This document shows positions 22,884 to 33,700 of a DNA stretch of 64,000 bases, piece after piece. The notes below the pieces were generated by a model, which was not told the origin of the DNA, did not search any database, and worked only from the letters and a program-made list of their open reading frames with translations. Origin of the DNA: Apis mellifera (taxonomy: Eukaryota; Arthropoda; Insecta; Hymenoptera; Apidae). The translations under genes were made by a program, and so were the position numbers. The DNA is taken from the NCBI RefSeq assembly GCF_003254395.2, contig NC_037651.1:6950001-7014000 (forward strand). The letters run 5' to 3'. Position 1 is the stretch's first letter; every line of letters starts with the position of its first letter.

Positions 22884-24420
22884 GATATTTGCCGCGGACG
22901 TGGTTCTTCTCGTCACCGAGAGGAGTCCTCGATACCGTAGATTTCGTTTCTTTCCCGTAGATTCGGAGCAAAAATTTCAGAAATTTCCATCTTTCTTAAG
23001 TTGGAAGAGGTTACGTTTGTTTAAGGTTGGGATATTTGCAATGGATGTGATTCCTCGTCACTGAAAGGAATCCTCGATAGAGTAAGCAGAAATTTGAGAA
23101 ATTTCTATCTTTCTTAGGTGGAAGTTGAAATTTGAAAGATTTGTTTAAGATTGGGATATTTGCAATGAATGTGATTCCTCGTTATTGAGAGAAATTCTCG
23201 ATAGAGTAAGCATAAATTTGAGAAATTTCTATCTTTCTTAGGTGGAAGATGAAATTTGAAAGATTTGTTTAAGATTGGGATATTTGCAATGAATGTGATT
23301 CCTCGTCACTGAGAGAAATTCTCGATAGAGTAAGAAGAAATTTCCATCTTTCGTAGTTTGGAAGATGAAATTTGAAAGGTGGAAGTTACAAGGTTACCTT
23401 TGTTTAAGGTTGGAATATTTGCAATAGATGTGATTCCTTTTCACCAAGAGGAATCCTCGATAGAGTAAGCATAAATTTCCATCTTTCGTAATTTGAAAGG
23501 TGAAATTTGAAAAGTGGAAACGTACTTTTGTTTAAGGAATATTTGCAATGGATGTGATTCCTCGTCACTGAAAGGAATCCTCGAGAATAACCATAAATTT
23601 GAGAAATTTCCATTTTTCGTAGATTGGAAGATGAAATTTGAAAGGTGGAAGCGTACGTTTGTTTAAGATTAGGATATTTGCAGTGAATGTGATTCCTTGT
23701 CATCGAGAGGAGTCCTCGATAGGGTAGATTTCATTTCTTTCCAGTAGATTCGGAGCAAAAATTTTCATCTTTCCTAAGTTGGAGGGTACGAGATTACGTT
23801 TGTTTAAAGTTGAAATATTTGCAATGGATGTGATTCCTTGTCACCGAGAGAAATTCTCGATATAGTAAACATAAATTTGAGAAATTTCCATCTTTCGTAG
23901 TTTGGAAGATGAAATTTGAAAGGATACATTTGTTTAAGGTTGGGATATTTGCAACGGATATGATTCCTTTTCACTGAGAGAAATCCTCGATAGAGTAAGC
24001 ATAAATTTGAGAAATTTCCATCTTTCGTAATTTGGAATTGAATGAAATTTGAAAGGATACGTTTGTTTAAGGTTGGGATATTTGCAATGAATGTGGTTTC
24101 TCGTCATCGAGAGGAATCCTCGATAGAGTAAGCATAAATTTCCATTTTTCGTAGTTTGAAAGGTGAAATTTGAAAAGTGGAAACATACGTTTGTTTAAGA
24201 TTGGAATATTTGCAATGGATGATTTCTCATCACCGAGAGGAGTAGATTTCGATAGGGTAGATTTCGTTTCTTTCCCGTAGATTCGAAACAAAAATTTGAG
24301 AAATTTCCATCTTTTATAATTTGGAAAATGAAATTTGAAAGGATTGATTTGTTTAAGGTAGGGATATTTGCAATGGATGTGGTTCCTCGTCACCGAGAGG
24401 AATTTGAGAAATTTTCATCT
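22884..24420 (+). repeat. Minisatellite array D, unit about 124-159 bp, about 12 copies
   Basis: The marker GATATTTGCAATGGATGTG (or GAATATTTGCAATG) recurs at about 22884 (decayed), 23031, 23155, 23279, 23413, 23537, 23673, 23812, 23944, 24078, 24204 and 24363. Each unit also contains ATTCCTCGTCACCGAGAG, AATCCTCGATAGAGTAAG, ATAAATTTGAGAAATTTCC and CGTTTGTTTAAGGTTG. The first copy shades into GC-rich unique sequence, suggesting that the array grew from that edge. Frames such as 23404-23703 on the - strand are translations of the repeat, not genes. Confidence 0.95.
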
Positions 24421-25500
24421 CTTTCATCTTTCTTCATATTCCTAATTAGGAAGATTCGAAAGGATTTGTTTAAGGATTTTTGAAATTATTTCCATCCAAT
24501 TTAAAATGATAATATTAAGATATGAAATACTTGAAATCGCGTTAGAATAGTGTCTAGATTTTGTTTTGTTGAAGGTGGAGGAGACGACGTTGTTCGGCGG
24601 AGAGGAAGAAAAATGGGAAACACCTCCGAGACGGCTAGCTTTTTCGCGAGAGGGGAAATGAATGAACATCCTCCTCCTCGGAGGACCGCTCTCCAACTTT
24701 CATCCTCTCTCCCCCCCCCGTTCCATCCAGTTCATATCCGCGAGTTCCGGTTAATGGTACCGGTCATAAACAAAATTCATCCCCGGACAGGGGTTTAAAA
24801 CGGGCGAGCGTACATCGGTGTACATCGGGAGGGCAGGCAAAAAGGGCCACCACCATTTTCCTCGAGCGATAGGGGGGGCGAGGAGGGGGACGTGGGAAGA
24901 GGGATTCGGAGGTGGATCGAAGCGGGGCGAAACTTGCGATACTATACCTCTAACCGGGATGATGTAACGAGGTGCGCATGTTCTCCGTGCCGGGTGCACG
25001 CCCTCTCGTGCAATTTCATTTTCTAAATGAGGAGGCCAACCCTGTTTGGGAAGGGATGGGGGGGGGGTGTGTACCGCTCGCAATCGAAATTCCATACCCC
25101 GTTTATAATTAATTATACATGAGCTTTAAAGGGGTTGCGGGCCAATGTTATCGCTAGCCACTGCTTTTTGAGAGTGGTTTTCGAGAGAAAAAGAGGGAAG
25201 AAAAAAAAAATTGGACGCTTTTGCCCGCTTGAATTTCTGATTAATTATTATTATATACGTTAAATGTACGTTACGACCAAAGAAGAAGAAGAAATAATTA
25301 AATTATTGCCGAAGAATTTTTCCTGTTTCGTTGGAGCGTATGAACGAAGAGATATCCAAGGTTCGGCTTGGAAAAGTTGTGACGAGAGGTTAGCCCTGAC
25401 CTAAGGCAATGCTACGTCTGGAGGAGGTCGTCTATTTCCCTTCCAACATGGCGAGCCCTTTCGGAAGGATCGGGTTCGAAGCCTGCTCCACGATCTTTGC

Positions 25501-25532
<32 letters not shown>

Positions 25533-26640
25533 TTCTCCCTTCTCGTCCGGATTCGTTTCTCATTAATCTCCGTCTCCACCCTTTTGCTCTGTTTCAAGAT
25601 TTCTTGTTACTTGGCCGGCCTCCTCTTTCGCCCCCCCTCGCTCTGCCCCTCTGTTCGTGGCCAACATGGCCGACGGAGGAACGACCAACGGCCACCATTC
25701 GGACGATCCGTCCCGGGATTTTTCAAATTTCGCCCGGTTCGCCCGGTCGATTGGTCGGTGAAAACCTGCGAGGAAGAAGATGGCCGCGATCCTGGACCAG
25801 CTTGTACCATCAATGCCAACGCTTCCTAGCGTTCGCCTCCGATTTTTTCGTCCCCCATTTCGCGAGTAGAATGCGAATCCTTCTCGCGATTACTCTTCTC
25901 AGATCCTATTCCTTCAGATCCTCTCGTTATCAACGTAATTCGTATTCTTTCACTGTTAAAGTCATTCTAAACGTATAGATAAAAGCCAGAAGATCGTGAA
26001 TCCTTTCTCTACGAGATTTTCTTTATTGCTCCTTGTTCTTTCTTCTGGAGTTTTGTCTATTGCCAATTATTTTCATTGCAACAATCTTCTACTTCCGTTT
26101 CCTTAAAGAAGAATTCCGTCCAATCCAAAAATCCAATCCAATTCCGAAAAATCCAATTTCTTAACAATAGAAAAAAACAGAATCCGGAGAACGAAAAATA
26201 ATTTAGAATAACAGGATGCAAAGAATAATTTTGAATCCATCCATCTCAGAATAAGAAAGATTGAATAACGCAAAATCGTAAAGTTGTTCGATTCTCTCAT
26301 CTCCGAGCAACATCCCTCTCGAGGATGTTGCGCACAGGTGTGGAAAAAATAGTCTGGCAGCTGAAGATCTGCGGAGGGAGGGCAGCAGGCCGGTCGTATG
26401 TCGGTCTGTCGGTCGTTCTCGTTCCTCCCCCCATCGGCGGGGGCCCGAGAAAACAAAAAAAGCCCTCCCCTCCCTCCCCTTTCTTCGAGGATGGCCTTGA
26501 ACTTCGGGGGAGTCTCTCGTTGGCCGAAAAACCGTGTCGCAGTTTTTCCACACGGGCTGGATAGATACGCCGGCGGCAGCTCGACGAGCAGCACGAATCA
26601 CCGGGCGAAACGGGGCTCTTCTTACAGGCTACTTGTTAGG
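24421..26640. other. Noncoding, no firm gene
   Basis: GC-balanced sequence at 24640-25140 and 25380-25860 includes a (CT)n run at about 25509-25532. Downstream of the CT run are two ATGs in good context: 25668 (MADGGTTNGHHSDDPS..., 31 codons) and 25780 (MAAILDQLVPSMPTLPS..., 29 codons). Neither has a clear donor. A hairpin lies at 26307-26331. Confidence 0.4.
26307..26331. repeat. Perfect 9-bp inverted repeat, 7-nt loop
   Basis: The arms GCAACATCC (26307-26315) and GGATGTTGC (26323-26331) are exact reverse complements around a seven-base loop. No promoter or RNA gene signal is attached. Confidence 0.7.
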
Positions 26641-26654
26641 TAGCCTGTGAGAAG

Positions 26655-27275
26655 GTGGGACGTACTCACCCTTAACCAGCCACCCTCTAGCGCCTTCTTC
26701 TGCCTCGCCCCGGCGATAAGATTTGTGGTTATAGCTTGTTTTTGGAGCCGCCGCCGCCGCGGGTGCCGAACACCGAGAGATCTTCTCCTTCCGGATCCTC
26801 CCTGAGGGAAGGGGAGAAGAGAAGTGGTTAAATAGAAGGGTGGACTTGTGGACTGTCAAGATCGAAACAATCTTTCGAATTGAAAATTTTTTGGAAACTC
26901 GAATCGAAGATTGGACGATCTCATTTTGGATTTTTTGATGGATGAATTGTTCGAATAGGTCGACGAAAAAATGTCAAATGTCAAATGTGATGAGTTTGAA
27001 ATGGATGAGCTTATATAAAAATCGAGAGGAAGTTGGTAGAGGTAGGAGGTATTCGAGAAAATTTATTTGTAATTGGTAGATTTGTAAGTTGTTGAGTTAA
27101 GTTAAATTCGTTTGAAAACCGACCTGTAGAATCTGTCGGGACGTTAACTGTGGGAAGGTTTAGAAAGAAACTGGGACGATCCTGAGTCCAGTGACCCTGT
27201 AACCGTGACCAACAACCCCTTCTGAATTGCATCCACCCTTGACTATAAGATTTGTGGTTATAGCTCTTTTTTGGA
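26655..27275. repeat. Two diverged copies of a ~100-bp element (26655-26750 and 27170-27275)
   Basis: Both copies contain an identical 21-bp core (26716-26736 and 27245-27265) carrying a TGTGGTT word, followed by a T-run and TTTGGA. Upstream, both show GGGACG, then ACCCT, AACC and CCTTCT words in the same order. On the - strand the core reads PK(T/K)SYNHKSY in both copies, inside open frames of 76 and 113 codons. The rest has diverged, so this is an old local duplication or two members of an interspersed family. Confidence 0.6.
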
Positions 27276-27299
27276 CCACGCCATAGGGGTCGATGACGA

Positions 27300-28590
27300 T
27301 GCTTCCTAAAGGGTGCTTCTTTACAAATGGACGACTGGTGCTTAAGCTTCAAATCTTGAAGATCTTCCCTTTAATAAATCGTGCTTTCCTTCGTGATAAT
27401 ACGAAATAATAAATTCATCAAATTTCTAAAAAAAATATCGACATTAATAATCGCGAAGATTATACGAAAAAAATTTTCGAAGCGATCGATGCTTTTGAAA
27501 TTTTATTATCCGCGAATTTTTTTCTCTTTTCTCTTTTTTTTCGTTTTGCATTATTCGACGAATGACAAACAAGCGGACAACAAATAAGAAGAGATTGATT
27601 CGAGAGATATTCGTGTAGACGTTCACCGACCCCTCGTCTTGGTGGGGTGACTTTTTATCCTAGGGACCGTTTTTTCTCTGGCTACGAAGAAATTCCTGAG
27701 GAATTCGTGGACCGTTTCAGGGGCGGCTTTTTGCATGATGCCTCGTGATGCTCGTGACCTTTTCCAACCTATTTCTTGAAGCGTACACCAGTGTGAAATT
27801 AAGTTGTAGGAGGTCAGGGTCTAGTGTTCCTTCCATTCAAGAAATCCTCCTCTTTGCCTTTGAATTAGAACATTATCGTTTCATTTCTCGTCCGACCAGT
27901 CGAACGAACGAAAAGTTCTTTCTTTATCGTATTTACTTTGGCCTTAATAAAAACTCGCATTTCACGTTTCATCAGCGTGTATCAGATAATTAGTTAATTA
28001 AATATGCGATGTCGGTGCGAGCTCGGGCTTCGTGCTCTGTGAATTTTTTGACATCTTTACGACCGTGTAACTCGTAATAATATTAGATCGGCAGTACTGC
28101 GAGAGGATTAGTCGGAATTGGTAGATAAATATCGTGGAAAAAACTATAGTTTTTTGGAGAATGTTCAGTTTTTGCTTCTTCCGTGAAGAGTAGATATGAA
28201 AGAAAGAAATGACACATTCTCGGTCTTTCGCGTTCTTTTCCGCTTCTCTTTTGTAATTAATGTCACGATGTATTTTTATCAAGTTATACAGTAAACAATT
28301 CTAAATATCTAATTGGTAATATATTATTTCTTTTCTATATTTGAAATTTTTTATTAAAAACTAATTGATAGATAAAATTTCTTTCTCGACAATTTTCATG
28401 AAATAATTTCTTTTCTTTTTTTTTTCGCTCGACCGTCTCTCTATAAAAATTTTAAAAATAAATATTAAATTAATTGATACAACTCTAACGATATATATAT
28501 ATATTCGATAAAAGGAGCGAGAAGGAAAGAGGCATTAGGAAAGAGAAGGGGATAATAAGAGAGAGAGAAAACCCGCCCGTTTCCCCACTC
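27300..28590. other. Noncoding, no gene seen
   Basis: This is AT-rich sequence. A short palindrome, AATTCCT-G-AGGAATT, lies near 27689-27705. No exon, RNA gene or transposon is recognisable. Confidence 0.45.
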
Positions 28591-28599
28591 TTTTTCCTA

Positions 28600-29060
28600 A
28601 TCCCACCGTGGTAGCTCGTTACCCCCACCAATATTCTCGCAGCACGAGCAGCTCGCGATGTATCGCGAGGGGCAGAGCCGAGGTCGGCCGAAGAGGGCCG
28701 AGCACGGCCGAACGGTTGTTCGAATCGCGACTCCCGCGTCAGTGCTGCAACCGCGTCCGCGGTCCACGGTTCACGATTTCCGGGCCTTGCCGGTTCTGTT
28801 TTTTCCCCGCTCGTCACAACGAAACAAAAAAAGAAGAGTAGGAAGGACGATATCCGTTTTCCAGAAGAAGACGCGTGCTACCTGTGCGGCGAGTGAAAGT
28901 GATCGTTCGACAGCATTCGCGAGAGGAAGTTGACGAGAAAAATCAACGGTCGCTTTTCCGGTGGCAGCGTTTTCCCGCCACTTTTCGTTGCCGGTAAAAT
29001 GGCCGCGGTTACGATACCATCCTTTCCACGGAATTCGGCGTTCGAATCTCTCGTGCAGTG
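28600..29060 (+). promoter_or_regulatory. GC-rich promoter-like zone upstream of the 30406 exon
   Basis: GC content and CpG density rise sharply at 28600-29050 just upstream of the coding exon. Overlapping hairpins lie at 28645-28655 and 28652-28669 (CTCGCGAT-GT-ATCGCGAG). No TATA box is evident. Initiator-like CAGTG words occur at about 29057, 29786 and 30017, so the start site may be dispersed. Confidence 0.4.
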
Positions 29061-30405
29061 AGCCAGAACGAACGAGCAGAGGATCCGAGCTGCAAGGAAA
29101 GACAACGAGAACAGGTGAACGGGTTCGAGCTACTTATTTATCATGAGACACATCGACCTCGCTGCGTGGACCGTTGTTCAGGAGGTGGTCGTTGTCGTTT
29201 CGATGGCAAGCCGGTAGGTTTTTTTCGAGCATTTTACGAGTCATTCCGCGTTTCCTGGAACTCGAGGAACGCGATCATGGAACTGGGAGTGCCGTACGAG
29301 CAGCTGATCTGTAAATACGAGTGACAGTCGTTGGTGATGTGGTGAGAAAGAGTGCAATGACAGTGGGAAACGAAGTCCAACTGTCGACGGAGCTGATCAC
29401 AGGGACGTCCTGAGGGGGGCTCGGACGAATGGAAGAGAATAAAATATACGATAAAGAGTGTAGTTTCGAAGTGCAATATCACGAGTAACCAGTGTGCAAT
29501 AATAAAACGTTCGACCGAGACTTTTCGTAAGAAAAGTGCGTGTCGATCGTGTGCCTATGTGTATGTGTGTATGTGAGACACTGAGAGAGAGACAGAAAGA
29601 CACGGACCGTAGATAAGATAGACGAGGAAGGAAGATAATATAGAATAATCTAGTCAAAAGATCGAACAAGGAACGATATTATTTTTAACAGAAACGTTTT
29701 TCACCGGTTTGGACTCGATCGAAGGCCTACGAGCCAATCACGACGCTGGAAAGAAAGAGATAGATGGACAGCGAAAACATTAGCTCAGTGTGGTACGTAC
29801 ACCCTTGACGCCGTTTGTAACCGACATGTTATGTTTACATCGTGCACGAAGTTATCCATAGTTCGAGTTCGGTTGTTCGCGGCGTAACACGTACGCCATA
29901 TTTCGTGCGTTCGATTATTACTGTTACTTTCGATCATTATTACGTTTTTTGGAACACATGTAACGTAAATATTCCGTTCCCTCGGTATAGTGCTTTTTCT
30001 CGAATTTTGAAAATTCACAGTGCAAAATGCGTGGGAATGGGACAAAACTTTTTATCGAAACACAGTAGTGTATTATTCGAAAAGTGTATTGGTCGTTATT
30101 TCTCACTTCAAAGAGAAGAAGAGGAGGAGGAAGAGGAGGAAGAAAAAGAAGAAGAGGAAGAAGAGGTGATAATAAGAAACTCGACGTTTTTCGAGCGTTG
30201 TACGTGGATCGTGTTCAATTTAGAAGAAAATTTGGAAGGGAAATTCGTACCGGCAGTGCGATCGAGTGTTCGCAGTGACGTAATAAGGAACCGTGGCGCC
30301 TCGGGACTATTCTACGGTGCCGAACGTATTTCTCGTTGACGAGAATCGAGTGTTTGGACGCGGGAAAGCGATTAAGTGACTGTATTAGGTGTTTTTTAGT
30401 GAAAT
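29060..30405 (+). other. Probable long 5' leader with upstream ORFs
   Basis: The sequence just before the ATG at 30406 has mixed composition, no intron signals except a weak TTTTTTAG near 30390-30399, and several upstream ATGs. One upstream ORF starts at 30027 and stops within 14 codons. Another starts at 30037 and runs 100 residues to 30339, including a nearly pure Glu run encoded by GAG/GAA repeats (30111-30165). It stops 66 bases before the main ATG. A CRE-like TGACGTAA is at 30276-30283. That the whole stretch is transcribed is inference. Confidence 0.45.
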
Positions 30406-30582
30406 ATGTATCCGTGGTATCGGGACAGCGTCGCGGCAGCGGCGGCAGCCGGCCTCGGAGGCCCCGTCGGAGTCGTCGGTTCCGGGTTCTGCTCCACCGG
30501 TCCAGGACAAGGCGGCACCACGATCAAGACCGAGAGCGGATATTCGGATTGTATGCTGGCCCTGGACTACGTGCAGAGTAAA
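30406..30582 (+). CDS. First coding exon, probable isoform-specific N-terminus of a regulatory protein (59 codons)
   Basis: ATG at 30406 opens 59 codons with strong G/C bias at third positions, ending at a consensus GTGAGT donor (30583) in phase 0. The peptide starts MYPWYRDS, continues through an Ala run (residues 10-15) and a Gly/Val/Pro-rich stretch (16-37), and has IKTE at 40-43, which fits the SUMO-attachment pattern psi-K-x-E. It ends in a mixed hydrophobic segment, YSDCMLALDYVQSK. Poly-Ala, Gly-rich linker and IKTE suggest the disordered N-terminus of a transcription factor such as a nuclear receptor isoform. I do not recognise the exact protein, and no DNA-binding domain is in the window. 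Downstream exons must lie beyond 64000 or be too small to see. Confidence 0.82.
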
Positions 30583-30719
30583 GTGAGTAATTTTCCTTTA
30601 CTCTTTCACGCCATTTTTTCTCCTTCTTTTTTTATCGATAGGCGCTTACGTTTTGTTTTATCGTTGGCCCCTTTGAGCGTGGAATTGATTCTTTCTCTTC
30701 CAGAAACTATTTAGCGATT

Positions 30720-33700
30720 ATATTTAGTTTCTTTGATGATTGTATTTATAATTACATCGATATAATTATTACGGGTATAATTAATTTCGATAAATAATTC
30801 ATAGGATGAAAAGGTTTAGGTTAGACGGGATATCGAAAGGTTAATTTTATTAGAATAATAAATACGTGCTAGTAGGAAAATTTAGATTTACTTTTCTATA
30901 TATTTTTTGGAACACCTTACCGTGTTTATATTTTGGAACTCTTATCTAATATTTCTCTGTAATGGATTATACAGCTCCAAGCATCGTGTTGATGTCGACG
31001 TCGCTTTCTTGGAAGATTAGATTCCTTTTCGAGAGTGTATAGTTAATCTGCAGTATTGTAACGATATAAACAATATACCAGAGTTTAGATATTCGAAGAG
31101 TTTAGACGGATATTTACAATAATTTTTCCTTAAACGATCGTATTTCCTCGTTATTTTTATTTTTAATTAATTTCACGCTTGAAGGAATTGACTATTCCTA
31201 ATCGAGTTAACCGGTAGGAGAGCCAAAATTGAACGTAATTGACTGGAATCGCGTAATAGTAGGTTCGGAACAAGATTCTGAATGAAACACCCTTTTTTAA
31301 GCTTTCCTCTTCCACAACTTAACTCGTCTGCTTGGTTTTTATTAGCCACTCTTTGGAGTAACGTTTTTAATGACTCAAAGAAATTCTTGGAGCTCTTTTT
31401 CGACTATCTGTTATTATTCATTGCGGTGTTTAAGTATATTAAATATTCAATAAAAAAAATCTCCGTAAATTGGAATATAAAAGAAGACAGAAATATATTT
31501 ATCAATATACCGATTATTTTATTTTAAAAAGTAATAAGATAATCAGTATATGAAATTTATAGTATATGATTTTCATTTAATAAATTAAAAATCAATAGTT
31601 TTCATTTTACGAAAATATTTAATTATTTGTTTCATTGCTGTTGAAACAAATTTATATAGAACGAAACGAGCAATTAATTTTATTAATCAAAATTAAAAAC
31701 TTTATTACCACTTTCGATCGTATTTTCTTCACCGTCGTTTTCAAAATTTTAAGAGAGAAAAATTTAATAGTTATTCAAATCTTCTCAAATTGTACATTAT
31801 CATCGATTATCATCGTAGATAATTTAACAATCTCTTTCGCAATTTATTTCACGAATCCTATCTACTTCTAATTCTAGTGATATATTTCCTGGTCAAGAGA
31901 GCTACTTTGCTTCAAGCAGATTTGTTTGTCCATCGTTCGCCCATTTTTTGTTTCACCTTTGCCTTATACCGTTTCGATTTACATTTCTCGTTCCAAAACA
32001 CACGTGTTACAGTTAAGGAGCGAATCAGTTCGCTTTTGGTTTTCCTCGGGGTATATAAACAACCTGGTTGATTCTACGTTGATTTATTAAGCGACGATGT
32101 CGTGAATCGGTATGGAATCCGTACGTTTCATTTTTCTCGTTAATGGATGCAATATCGTTTCTTGGTAGGGAGAATTCTCATTGGGTGTGATTGTGCAATT
32201 GCACGAGAGAAATGAAGGGCAGGGAGATGCGTTTTTTCCAAGAAAGAAAATCTTTTCTTTCGTCACACTGGAAAATTTTGTATTAATTATTTAAGAATCT
32301 TTATATTCTCGTTGGATCATTCGTTTATTTATCTTTCCCTTTTCTTTTTTTTCTTCGTTATTAATTCTTTCGTTTCGTTAAAATTCTTCGAAAGATTTCG
32401 AAATTATTATATTTCTTTTTTGATTAGAATAAATTTGAAAAATCGTATTAAAATTCAGGGATAGATTTTTATTTTTTTTAAAACTCATGGGTTCAAGATG
32501 TGTAAATCAGGGGTCGGATCGATAGAAATTATAGAGGATCAGGATCCAAGGAAAATGATTAAAAAGAGTGGAATCAACGGGGAATGGAATGTTAAAATGA
32601 ATGGAAGCAACGTTTTTGCGAGAAGTATTCATTTCGTCGCGGAAAATAGGATTATCTTGGAGGCGTTTTATATCGCGTAAATCAAACGCAATTGGAAAAT
32701 CAATGTCCATTCTCTAAATTGGAGTACGCTACTGAAATCTTTTAAATCATCGGGAATTACTCGATAAAGTGCTAGGTAGTTATAATTTATTCCCAGCACT
32801 TATAATTCTTACTTCGACATTCCAATGCAAATTTACGTCGCGGAAAATTAATCACGCTGATTTATTTGATTTATCTTTAACGAGGTGTTTGGCAAAGCAT
32901 ATATCTCGCAATATATTTCTTTCAAAAATCTATTTAGTTATCAATAAACTTATTCCTCTATGAAAATTTTTCCAATTTTTACGAAAAGAAATGGAACGAT
33001 ATTGAAAATTAAGAATTCAAAATTCAAATTTATTAAAATCCATTCAATTTCGAATTATCCTTCCTATCCAAACTTTCTATCATTATCATTCTTTTTAATT
33101 CCATTCTTCTCTCAATTTTGCCCAAACAATTTTTCCATAGAATCTTAGCAATTTTTTCAATGGACGAGAGATTCGTCAGAAAACGATTTTCAAAATTTCG
33201 TCTATAATAATATAAAACCTATCATTTTCCAAACTCAAAAAAAAAAAAAGAAACGATCAGAAAACGATTGTCAAAATTTCGAGAGAAGCAAAAAGAATGG
33301 AAAAAAATTCATTAAACGGAAAATTCGTGGTCGTCACTTGGAAAGTTGATGGAGCGATCTTTTGATATTTGACGAAATAACGCGGGGGTCGTTCACCCCC
33401 GTCCGTTCCTTTCCGTCCCCTGTGTCGCTCGGCGCGTAAAAAAGCGGGGACGAGTCCGAGTCCAGTTTTTACCATTCGCAAATTATCGTGCTTGCCGGGA
33501 CAATAATGGCATTGTACGTCTTCGAAGACGAAGATTAATATCGAGATTATCACGCGGGGCTAGCGGTGAACCTGATACCTCGCCAATGTTAATCGGCGGC
33601 CATCCATCGGCCGTGTTCACGAGTTCCGCGTACTATTTTGCATCATTCCGCGTTTGGATGAACGATTGCTCCGTTCCTGTAATTAATGCGGCGCAATACC

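Noticed and set aside
23404..24393. - strand frames repeating HIHCKYP-type peptides
   Set aside because: They are translations of minisatellite D; the peptide repeat follows the DNA repeat.
25466..25480. GGGTTCGAAGC resembling a tRNA B-box
   Set aside because: No A-box or cloverleaf can be formed around it.
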